DNA of 64,000 nucleotides from Bifidobacterium [indicum] DSM 20214 = LMG 11587 (GTDB taxonomy: Bacteria > Actinomycetota > Actinomycetes > Actinomycetales > Bifidobacteriaceae), in assembly GCF_000706765.1 (NCBI RefSeq), contig NZ_CP006018.1:434001-498000 (forward strand). The letters run 5' to 3'. The position numbers and the translations under genes are program-made. The notes below the pieces were generated by a model that was not told the DNA's origin, searched no databases, and saw nothing but the letters and a program-made list of their open reading frames with translations. How positions within the stretch are numbered: the stretch's first letter is position 1; each line of letters starts with the position of its first letter. Positions 13,201-21,500 of the stretch are shown one piece after another.

Positions 13201-15816
13201 ACGCACCACATCGCCGGAGACGAAGACAAGTCCCTTGAAGGTTCCCTGGTCCCTGCCCAGATCGGGTTCCAGGCTGACTGTGGTTCCATCGGGGTAGGTC
13301 ACATGGTCCATGACCCTGACCGTGACCAGGCCTCCCTGCCGGACCTGGGCGCTGATGTTGTCGGCCTTGGGGGTTGAGGATCCCCGATCCAGGGGCGGTG
13401 GCTGCAGGGTGATGGTCCCCTGTGCGTCACCGGCCGAGTTGGCGACGGTGTAGGTGATGTTGACCGGGTGGGAGGGGATCTGACGTGCTGTCAGATAGAT
13501 CCTCTTATGATTGACGATTCCGGCCTTGATGCCCGAAGACGGATCGGCTGATACGGAAGTCAGGGCAAGGACCCCGCCCATGGGATCAAGGTCATTGTCA
13601 AGAGGATCGACGATTGCGGTCTGGTCGGCTCCCAGGAGGGCCACGTCATTGACCGCGACCGGTTTGGCTGCCTCCCCCTTGATCTGGGCCACCTCCAACC
13701 GTGCCAGCCCCTGTGTGGTGTGATCGCCCTGGGCGACGGTGTAGGGCACGTAGTATGTGCCGGGATTCTGGGCGCTGAAGGTGAAGGAGAGGTCCTCGGT
13801 GTTGAACTCCACCCGGGCCTCGTCGGGTTGGCTGATTTTTGCCAGTTGCAGAGGCTGGGCGGAATTGCCGTGTGTGGTTTCCTTCAGATTTATCCTGACG
13901 GTCCTCCCGGGTTGGACCTGCCTGATGACCGGGTCGACCAGGGGACTCAGGGTATTGGCGGGCCTGATGGAGAAGTAGACCAGTCCGTCTCCGCTCTGTC
14001 TCCCATCGGAGACGGTCACTCGTATGCCGACTCGTCCGGATGTGGCGGATCCGGTGGATAGGGTCAGCCTGCCATCGGTCCTTGTCGTGACCGATACCTG
14101 GTCGGAATTGGTGGGGGCTGCCGCAACCAGGGTCATCGTGTCCCCGTCGGGGTCCATGAATCCGGCCAAGGCATTGATGCTGATGGTGGCTCCTTGCTCC
14201 ACCTCGTATTCGGGTGGGGTATCGACCTGCTCGGGGGCCCTGTTTTCCTCGATCATCTTGGCCGGGGCGATTGTCAGGACGATGCCGGCCGAGGACACCT
14301 GCCCGTGGCCGTCGGTGATGGAGTAGTTGATCCGTATGGTGCCGGGGTTGGCTCGTCCTGCATCGACCTGGAGGAATCGGCCATCGTAGACCGGGGCCAG
14401 GGTCACCTCGCCGCTGGAGGTCTGTGCATCGCTGATCTGCAGAACCGAGCAATCCGTCTGGTGGTCGTTGCGTAGGGGGTCCAGGAGGGCCTGGGTTCCC
14501 GCTCGTATCCCGAACTGGTCGTCTTCGGCCTTGATGGACCCGGACCGGCTGTCGCAGGAGGGGGCGAACCGTTGTTGGTTGTTTGCCGAGTCCTCTTTCT
14601 GGTCCCTGGTCTGGGTCTCCTTGACCTCCATGGTTCGCCACTGGACCTTGATCATCTTCGTGGACTCGCGGGGATTCCATACGTTGCCTGCCAGGACGTC
14701 ATTGAGGATGACCTGCCGGTGATTGGCGCGGAAGACCAGGTTGTCGGTCGGGGAGATGGACTGGAGCGTGGACAGGCGGGGATCAGGATCGGATTTCCTT
14801 CCCCCATCCTGCGCTGAGGGCATTGCGCCCCCTGTGCCGCATAGGCGGATGAAGTTGCGGCTGGGCGAGGACCACGCCGCCCAGAGGCAGCCTCCTGAAG
14901 AGACCGGACGGGCGGGTTGTCCGCTCCCGCCGGTGGTGATCAGGGTGGGATCCGTGCCCGGGGCATCCAGATTGACCAGGTGGACACCCCCCTGATCGCT
15001 GACCCCCACCCAGTCGTTACGTTGGATGCGGTCGACCGGGGTCTCCTGTATCGTCAGGTCGCCTGAACTGTGGATTCGGGTGGATCCCTTGGACCAGTAC
15101 AGTGTCCTGCCTGAAAGGACCACTGCCTGGTCTCCGACCACGGCCATCCCATCGGCCTTGATCGGCTTTCCGTCGGTTATGGATTCCAGGGTACGGTGGG
15201 TTTTCCCGCCGGGGCCGTCCACCACCAGTACGGCTCCATCGGAGGGACGGAAGGCGTAGACGGAACCCTGGGGGGTGACGGATACGGCCCCTCCGCGGCC
15301 AAGGGTCAAGATTGGTTGTTGCTGATTCGGGTCCAGGGCTTTCAGGTCATCGCCCCGCCCCACCCACACCTTGCCTGTGGTCCGCTGATGGAGGGCGACG
15401 GTCGGGCCGTTGACAATCTGCTCAACCTGGGTTCCCAGCCTGGTTCGGTCACCGATGCTGGCGGTCGAGGCGTTGATGGGCGACATGGCACCATCCTGCC
15501 CCAGGATGGTGGTGTAGCCGCTCTGCGCCAGGTCGAAGCGGCTGGTATTGGTCGACAAGGCCACGTCGGCCTCGCCGATTCCCGGTTTGAAACGGGCCAC
15601 CTTGCGCTCGTCCTGGGAGGTGATCCAGACGCTTCCATCATCAACCTGTACCTGTTGCCGGTTGATTGTATTCAGCAGGATGGCGCCTGTCGCAATCAGG
15701 ACCAGGGCAATAAAAACCACGACAGGGATGGCCCAGGGGCTGCGCGTCGAGGACATGAGGGAACGGATCCGCTGCCTGATTCGGTGCCGCCGCGAGGGGC
15801 CGCTCCCACTACCCAT
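10270..15816 (-). CDS. Giant membrane-anchored Ig-like/fibronectin type III protein (PFNA fn3)
   Basis: A protein of 1848 residues starting at ATG 15816 behind AAGGAATAAT. A basic N-terminus precedes one membrane helix (about residues 27-50), so almost all of the protein is extracytoplasmic. Residues 50-430 look like a beta-propeller (repeated units such as GSVWITS, GKVWVG, GSVYAF). The long middle consists of tandem Ig/cadherin-like modules with DPDGD and NDxDP calcium-type motifs. Three fibronectin type III modules follow from about 1510 to 1790 (PxAP...YRVSYRS, then YLIQTT). The C-terminus is basic with no LPXTG sorting signal. Such proteins are surface adhesins or receptors; the kinase upstream and the MoxR/DUF58 genes downstream suggest regulated assembly. 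In B. longum the equivalent FN3 protein has been linked to host cytokine binding; whether that holds here is unknown. Confidence 0.85.
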   Translation of the reverse strand: MGSGSGPSRRHRIRQRIRSLMSSTRSPWAIPVVVFIALVLIATGAILLNTINRQQVQVDDGSVWITSQDERKVARFKPGIGEADVALSTNTSRFDLAQSGYTTILGQDGAMSPINASTASIGDRTRLGTQVEQIVNGPTVALHQRTTGKVWVGRGDDLKALDPNQQQPILTLGRGGAVSVTPQGSVYAFRPSDGAVLVVDGPGGKTHRTLESITDGKPIKADGMAVVGDQAVVLSGRTLYWSKGSTRIHSSGDLTIQETPVDRIQRNDWVGVSDQGGVHLVNLDAPGTDPTLITTGGSGQPARPVSSGGCLWAAWSSPSRNFIRLCGTGGAMPSAQDGGRKSDPDPRLSTLQSISPTDNLVFRANHRQVILNDVLAGNVWNPRESTKMIKVQWRTMEVKETQTRDQKEDSANNQQRFAPSCDSRSGSIKAEDDQFGIRAGTQALLDPLRNDHQTDCSVLQISDAQTSSGEVTLAPVYDGRFLQVDAGRANPGTIRINYSITDGHGQVSSAGIVLTIAPAKMIEENRAPEQVDTPPEYEVEQGATISINALAGFMDPDGDTMTLVAAAPTNSDQVSVTTRTDGRLTLSTGSATSGRVGIRVTVSDGRQSGDGLVYFSIRPANTLSPLVDPVIRQVQPGRTVRINLKETTHGNSAQPLQLAKISQPDEARVEFNTEDLSFTFSAQNPGTYYVPYTVAQGDHTTQGLARLEVAQIKGEAAKPVAVNDVALLGADQTAIVDPLDNDLDPMGGVLALTSVSADPSSGIKAGIVNHKRIYLTARQIPSHPVNITYTVANSAGDAQGTITLQPPPLDRGSSTPKADNISAQVRQGGLVTVRVMDHVTYPDGTTVSLEPDLGRDQGTFKGLVFVSGDVVRYQAGQEPGTYPVTYTVKDNLGNTASGVITFEVHTGNQKDKPAPTPDDVQAQVAAGSKVRIPVALTGIDPDGDCDTLSGLGNQAPKLGRITQVGADYLIYEAYADSSGTDDFTYAVEDWVGQRAQGHIRVGVFRNSTGGGVFSRDDQVTMRPGMAVDVPVLSNDISGDDTPLTLDPHLEATGVSEAKVVDNMIRLTTPPQAGTAYVVYRARNQAGISDQATLTITTDPKAPIQPPTLQDYDVAPADTIDKRTVEVDLADSMSNPSGTVEDLKLEVHPSAGEHARVKGGPGSTVLSIDLTDQARAVPYTVTNTRYGITSTAFVKVPAFGVFPPTIRPKAPDLRVRAGQSITIDIADHVRVGAGKTARIASPDSVSATKSDGSDPYVDPTTLRFTADRDYSGPASLTFTAQDGVPDGKTIVNSAVLTLPITVEGGREEPPTLSAPPIDLVAGDPAQTISLKALTRIPRGSASDSYTYSTSGASGPIQVSLTPQGQLSVSADKTAAPGARATLPVTIAYKDGTVKGGLTFRVVKTTRPLASIPSRTVRAKAGQSLNVDMLDGAMNPFPDTPLRVVGVVTDDTSKLTASHSGDGRVTIKTDRDIGASTNTVLVTVEDGTRDKDRRVSASITVSIVDRPQAPKMLAGSPRAGDGTVSLAWLPGSANGSPIDEYRVSYRSSTGSGQQSCSQATTCTISGLSNGQDYSFTVQAHNEVGWSPASSPLAARPDVIPGGVRNLSMDGNTKETLTVRWDQPENRGSAIDRYLIQTTGSGCGSMRGRSPTSTSAVFSVDHQDAGQACSITVTPSNLAGAGEARSVSGSTWSHPDPPAFGKIEQSDPTNNPGLIDLALIPGADHGRPCGDILVTIEGADPSADSWTLGCTSGMATGQITLPASMARPGNTIRFKAISRIGGMGEEGQSPATTRELTLAGTRPPKKRAMESRRAQATREAEYAPSEPRNRGKPQANATSRSYERTRIDRHE

Positions 15817-16029
15817 TATTATTCCTTGCCTTGTGATGATTGCTCCAACAAGAATTCCATAGTGTCATCCCCGGCTCTTTCACGTTGCCGGAAGGGGCTT
15901 CTTTTTTCATCGCCCGCCCATTCGGGATGCCTACGATTCGAGTGTATCTTCCTGCCGTCGAGAAAATCGGCCGGTAGAACAATGTGGATAAATGAGCCGG
16001 ATGGGAAGGATGACGGGCTCCGCTCCTGT

Positions 16030-17523
16030 TCACTGGGTGGCGCAGATTGTGGTTGGCTCCTGGGAGACCCGCTGATCCGCCCGAACCAGACTGACTGCGA
16101 TACAGGTCTGCGTCCCCTCCGCCTGAGGCAGTACAGCCGAAGGTTCATTGGTCTGGGCAGTGGACCCATGCCTGCTGGCCTGATCGGCAAGTGGGTACCA
16201 GACATAGGTGTCGCCGGGCTGGGGATCCGGATTGTCCCAGGTAAAGACGACCTGTGCGCCTTGGTAGGTCCCACTTCCGCCAACGACCGAAGGTACAGGG
16301 GTATGGTCCTCGAAACTGTTCCGCGGAATGGGTCCCTCGGTGTTGGTTGTTTCGGGAATCGTCGTCGAAGTTTCGTTCCCGGGTGCAGTCGTGGCCGCTC
16401 CGGGCCTGATGCTGTCGATGTCTGGCAGAACGAACAGGCCGACCACAAGGGTCACTGCCAGCAGTGTCGCCCCTGCCGCCAGGACCGGTCGCACCCATTT
16501 GCCGGATAGGCGGCCGCCATTCCTTGCCTGGCCTGCATCGCCGTACAACCGTCCTTGGCTGCCAACGTCGGTGGCATCGCTGAGACCATCCCGGCCAGCA
16601 TCGATGCCCAAACCTGTCGTGTGTCCGCCATCGCCCTTGTCGGGGAAGGGGGCGACCCCATCTCCTATGAAGGAGGTCATGTGGCCGTAGAGTTTCTGCT
16701 GTATCTTCTGCATGGCCCGCCCGAAGTCGAGAGCGGTGTAGTATCGGTCGTCCCTATCGTGGGCCATGGCCCGGTCCAGAACCTGTTCGAACATGACCGA
16801 AGCCTCGCCCCCATGCAGAGACGGAAGCCTCTGGTGCATTATGGCCTGGGCCAGCTGATCCTCATTGGCTACCTGATACCCGTATTCAAATGGGGATTGC
16901 CCGGTCAACATACCGAAGAGTGAGGCGCCCAGGGAGTAGATGTCACTGGCCTCGGAACCGCCTGCACTGTTGGCGAGGATCTCGGGTGCCGCCCAGGGTA
17001 TCGAGAGTCCCCTGGCCTCAGCCGTTCCGTAGGTGGAGGCCGAGATGCCGAAATCGGACAGGACGGGAAGGCCCTGCTCGGTTATCAGGAAATTTCCCGG
17101 TTTTACGTCGCGATGGATGATTCCCTTGGTGTGGGCGCTGTAGAGGGCGCTCGCCATCCGCACGCCCAGGTCGAGTGTCTGCTCCTCGTTCAGCCTGGTC
17201 GAGCGCATGATGGTCTTGCAGTTGCCGCCCGATGCGAACTCCAGGATCAGGCAGTCCCGACCGTCCCTGCTGACGACGGCCTGGTGGATGGTCAGGATAT
17301 AGGGGTGGGTGGAGAGCCTGGCCAGATAGTCTGCCTCCCTCAGGAAGAGCCCGTGGGTGGCCTGGCTGTATGCGCTCGCCTTGACGGCCACCGGTCGTGA
17401 GGGTGACTCCTGTTCATACAGATAAACGGATGAGGTGCCTCCCATGCCCAGGGGGCGGACGTAATGGTATCCCGGCAGGTCCGGGGGGTCTGCGGGAGGG
17501 GTTTCGCAAGGTTGGCTCGTCAT
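16030..17523 (-). CDS. Transmembrane eukaryotic-type Ser/Thr protein kinase (PFNA pkb2)
   Basis: A protein of 497 residues. The kinase domain occupies about residues 15-270: glycine loop GMGGTSSVYL, the lysine of AVKAS, catalytic loop HRDVKPGN, metal-binding DFG and the APE segment. A membrane helix follows near residue 345-365. A Thr-rich linker then leads to an extracytoplasmic FN3-like module of about 85 residues, instead of PASTA repeats. The module contains a Cys pair. ATG 17523 (MTSQPCET) is used; GTG 17532, three codons upstream, is an alternative. Neither has a clear ribosome site. It is the first gene of the cluster and diverges from a tyrosine phosphatase gene, so phosphorylation and dephosphorylation may be linked here. 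Confidence 0.92.
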   Translation of the reverse strand: MTSQPCETPPADPPDLPGYHYVRPLGMGGTSSVYLYEQESPSRPVAVKASAYSQATHGLFLREADYLARLSTHPYILTIHQAVVSRDGRDCLILEFASGGNCKTIMRSTRLNEEQTLDLGVRMASALYSAHTKGIIHRDVKPGNFLITEQGLPVLSDFGISASTYGTAEARGLSIPWAAPEILANSAGGSEASDIYSLGASLFGMLTGQSPFEYGYQVANEDQLAQAIMHQRLPSLHGGEASVMFEQVLDRAMAHDRDDRYYTALDFGRAMQKIQQKLYGHMTSFIGDGVAPFPDKGDGGHTTGLGIDAGRDGLSDATDVGSQGRLYGDAGQARNGGRLSGKWVRPVLAAGATLLAVTLVVGLFVLPDIDSIRPGAATTAPGNETSTTIPETTNTEGPIPRNSFEDHTPVPSVVGGSGTYQGAQVVFTWDNPDPQPGDTYVWYPLADQASRHGSTAQTNEPSAVLPQAEGTQTCIAVSLVRADQRVSQEPTTICATQ

Positions 17524-17681
17524 AAAAACCACAATATATCGCGAATTGTGTGGGACCGACAGGTATCCGGACCTATGGTGCTATAAAAGGAGGAATGATG
17601 TCCTGATAAGGTCTGCCGGTTTTGCTCAGTCGAACGTTGCCGGGGGGCATAAGCAGGGAACGCGAGGAAGGTGCAGGGCGG

Positions 17682-18449
17682 ATGGAACGAGTGGGTCATA
17701 TTGACGGACTGTACAATTTCCGCGATCTTGGCGGCATCAGGACCGCTGGCGGACAGGTCAGGTCCGGTCTCCTGTATCGGTCCGAGGCCCTATACGGGCT
17801 GACGGCCGAGGGGAGGCGCCAGGTGGAGGATTCCCCGATAGGTCTCGTGCTTGACCTGCGCACCGGTGACGAGGCCAAGGCCATGCCCGATCCGGTGTTG
17901 GACGGCGTCGAGGATGTGCATATTCCCATGCTTGATGGTGCCATGCCCATCGATGCCGATAGGGAGCGGTCGTTGGAGGCAGGCAGGGAGATGGATGCCG
18001 AGGCTGCACTCCATCAGTCCTATCTCTCCCTGGTGGCACATAACGGCCCGGATTATGTGCAGGTGCTTCACCGCACCGCAAACATGGCTAGGCAGGGACG
18101 CGGAACCTTGATTCACTGTTCGGCGGGCAAGGACCGAACGGGTACGTCCATCGCCTTCCTGCTGGACCTGGTGGGGGCCGACCGTGACCAGGTAGTCGCC
18201 GATTACGCCTCATCCCAGGCCAATCTTTCGGGGGCCTGGAAGGATGCCATGTTGGCGATGATCGCCCAATCCGGTGTCGACTTCCCCAAACGTCTTGAGC
18301 CGATGATCACCATGACCCCGGCTTCCCTGATTCGCGAAATTCTGGACATGATTGACGCTCAATACGGGTCGGTCCGTGAATACCTGCTCGGGAATGGTGC
18401 CGATCCGGACGATATCGCCGACCTCAAGAAGGCCCTGGTCTCCGAGTAG
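17682..18449 (+). CDS. Tyrosine/serine protein phosphatase, PtpB-like
   Basis: A protein of 255 residues starting MERVGHIDG at 17682 with AGGAAGG ten bases upstream; a TTG start at 17622 is possible but less convincing. The N-terminal NFRDLGG motif and the active-site loop HCSAGKDRT (His145 to Thr153, HCX5R signature with Cys146 as nucleophile) define the bacterial Y-phosphatase2 family. The family removes phosphate from phosphotyrosine or phosphoinositides. It is transcribed away from the PFNA kinase gene across about 150 bases, which makes a functional link with that kinase plausible but unproven. Confidence 0.9.
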   Translation: MERVGHIDGLYNFRDLGGIRTAGGQVRSGLLYRSEALYGLTAEGRRQVEDSPIGLVLDLRTGDEAKAMPDPVLDGVEDVHIPMLDGAMPIDADRERSLEAGREMDAEAALHQSYLSLVAHNGPDYVQVLHRTANMARQGRGTLIHCSAGKDRTGTSIAFLLDLVGADRDQVVADYASSQANLSGAWKDAMLAMIAQSGVDFPKRLEPMITMTPASLIREILDMIDAQYGSVREYLLGNGADPDDIADLKKALVSE

Positions 18450-18538
18450 GGAGACTGGCTATCGCCCCTGGCTGTGTGCACCTCAACCGGGTCGTTCCCG
18501 TTGGCCGCGCGGACCAGTCCGAGGCTTACCCTGAAAGT

Positions 18539-21500
18539 ATGAATTCATACAGACCGGTTGATGCGACTCGGGTCCCTTCGGAGGTCCAGGAGTTGATTGA
18601 CGGTGGGCTCAAGGGGGCGAACGGGGAGGACGCCTCCACCCTTCTCATCTCCGGTCCGCCTCGGAGTGGCAAGACCACCGTCGCCACCCAGGCCCTCCTG
18701 GCCGGTATGGATGCATACGGAGACCGCGATGCCTTCATGGTGGTTTCGGGGCGCACCGCTGCGGACCTGATCAGTCGCCAGGTCATCTTGGAACGGGGGA
18801 GCGCCAGCAGGACCCGCCCAGTAGGTACTCTTCAGGCTCTGGCCTTCCAGATACTGACCCAGGTCTCCTCCTTGTCGGAGGACGAAGGGGCACCGCTACC
18901 CAGGCTGCTCAACGGAGCCGAGCAGGATGCCCTCCTGCGTCAGGTCTTGACCGGTCATATCGCTCACGTCCGATCCGGTGACGACTGTGCGGTATGCCGA
19001 CTCCTGGAGCGCTACTTCCAGAGTGGATCCGGCTGGTCCTCCGTCCTGGTCACCCGGTCGGACGGGCAGGTCGAAGGGGTCAGTGACCGGTTCATCGCCC
19101 AGCTGCGTGACATGTTCGCCCGTATGACGGAGCTGGGGGTAACCCCCGAAGACAGGGACCGGCTCCTTTCCGCACTGGATACCCAGGCCATCGACCTCGA
19201 CCAGAAAGAACGCCTGGGGCTGCAGTGGCGTCTGGCCTTCGCCATGAATGACGAATACCTGGCGTGCATCGATCGGACCTACCCGGACGAGTTCCGTCTG
19301 GACCCCTCCTTGCTGATGGTCCGGGCAAGGGAGGGAATCGGAAAGGTCGAAGGGCTGACCCTGCCCAGGCTCCTGGTGGTGGATGACTGGCAGGACGTTA
19401 CCCTTGCCGGCATGGGATTCCTGCAGGCCTTGAATCGGGCCGGGTGCAGCCTGCTTCTGGTTGGCAACTGCGACCAGGCGGTCCAGTCCTTCCGAGGTTC
19501 ATACCCGGAATTCCTGGCAACCCGGTTGACTGGTCTTACTGCCCCGAACCAGGGGGAGGCGCTCCCCATACTGGCCGAGGATTTTGCCTGCCTCAACGCC
19601 CGGCAGGTGGTCCTGCCGCAGCGGCAGATCGTGGCTCCGAGCGCGGCGGGTCAACCCTTGCAGGACGGGCCCGGCTCCTATGCGGACCTGGTGGCTGCCC
19701 GCATATCCCTGGGCATCGCCAGTCTTGAGGAGGAGAATGTCGCTCTTCCCAGCCGGCCGGGTAAGTTGCCGGCCTGGCCCGGTGCCGGGCCCGTTGCCCC
19801 CCTGGCCTCCTCCAATCCGCTCCTTGCCGACGGCTCCGTGTCCGCCCGACTGTTCCACACTCCAGCCCAGGAGGAGGATGACCTGGTCTGGCAGGTCAAG
19901 CATGAATTCCTGACCCTGGGCAGGGATTGGAATGACATGGCCGTCATCGCCCATGACAATGCGACGATTCGTGCCCTGGGCCGCAAGCTCAGGGTGCAGG
20001 GGGTCCCTGTCCGGTATTCGTCGGTGACCAGGCCCCTCAGTGAGGAGACTGTCATCCAGGGGCTCTTCGCCCTGGTCGAGCTGGCCCGGGTTGCGGGGGA
20101 CCTGTCCGCACTGTCGGATGAAGCGACCGGGCCCGGTGGTATTGCCTCCTGGGTCAGGCTGCACCTGAGGACCCTCATGGCCAGCCCGCTTGTCTGTGCC
20201 AGGGTGGGGGACACCGGCCATGAGCGTCCGGTGAGGATGGAGCACCTGGAATCTCTGATGGATTCCATGGCCGTACTGTCCCGAATCCAGTCCTCGGGGG
20301 ACATGCCCGACCCATCGGTCCCGGCGACCGATGGGGTCCTTCCTCAGGAAGCGGGTTCGGATGTCGAAGAGGCCGGTGATGACGAAGGAGCGGACGGGGG
20401 CGAAGGGGAAGGCCGCCCAGAGGAGACCCTGTCGACTCTGCCCGGTCTGGTATCGGTCTGGAGGGACTGGTGCCGCGGCATTCTGACCCAAGGGGCCGAT
20501 GCCGCCCGGCAGGACGGGGTCAGTATTGATGATTCGGTGATATCCGGTGGTGGAAACGACTTGGATATCGAGGGTGGTCTGAGCGTCGATGCCCTGCAGA
20601 CCATGCTCCTTCTGAACCCTCAGGAGTGTGCGCCGACAATCCTGTCCGCCATGGATTCCATCGCCGGTGGCCGCCGGGAGGACCCTGACGTACGCGCCCT
20701 CCGCCGGGCCTTGCGGATTATCCGGACCACTGCCGACCGGGTGGCCGCCCTGCCTGATCCCCAACCCCAGTATGTGCTCTGGGAGGCCTGGGACAGCCTG
20801 GGCCTGGCCGATGACTGGCAGAAGCGTGCCCTGGTGGCCAGCCAGGAGGGCGAGGAGGTCAATGACCGCCTCGATGCCTTGATGCGTCTCTTCCAATATG
20901 CGTCCGGCTCCCAGGGATTCCGCACCATCGAGGCCTTCATGGACCAGGTGCGCAGTATGCAGATCGAGGCGGACTCCCTGGCACATATCGGCCCCGTGGA
21001 ACACGCGGTCACATTAACCACGCCCGCCGGTGCCGCAGCACTGGCCAGGGTCTGGCCTTTGGTATGGATTCCGGCGGTCCAGGACGGCAACTGGCCCAAT
21101 CTGACCCCCCGTGACACCATGTTCGGGGCAGAGGACCTGGCCGACCTTGTTCTCCACAGCCGAATCGGGACGCTTGACCAACCCTCTTCCGGGCATGACC
21201 CCAGGATTCAGTCGGTGCTGTATACCGAGAAGAAGGGGTTCCTGGAGGCTGTGACGCGTGCCGGCGAGCAGGTACGGGTCAGTGCCGTCTGGAATGACGA
21301 TATGGTCCCATCCGATTTTCTTTACGGGTACCTGCCCGAGTTCTATGAGCGGACCGCGGATATGGCCCGAGCCAACTTCACCCCGGTGGGGTCCGGGGGT
21401 GACACGGGCAGGGAATACGGTGGTCTGGAGGTCTCACCCAGGGGGCTGACCGCCGTGGCCCGTTCCCTCCTGGCCAGGCAGGCCCTCCAGGAGGATGGTC

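Noticed and set aside
12136-13377. 413-codon open frame antisense to the FN3 gene
   Set aside because: Shadow of the giant gene; no domain, and the composition is repetitive Gly/Val/Asp.
15817-16029. Terminator between kinase and FN3 genes
   Set aside because: Only a five-base-pair stem (CCGGC/GCCGG) is visible on the minus strand, without a T-run; not enough to call.
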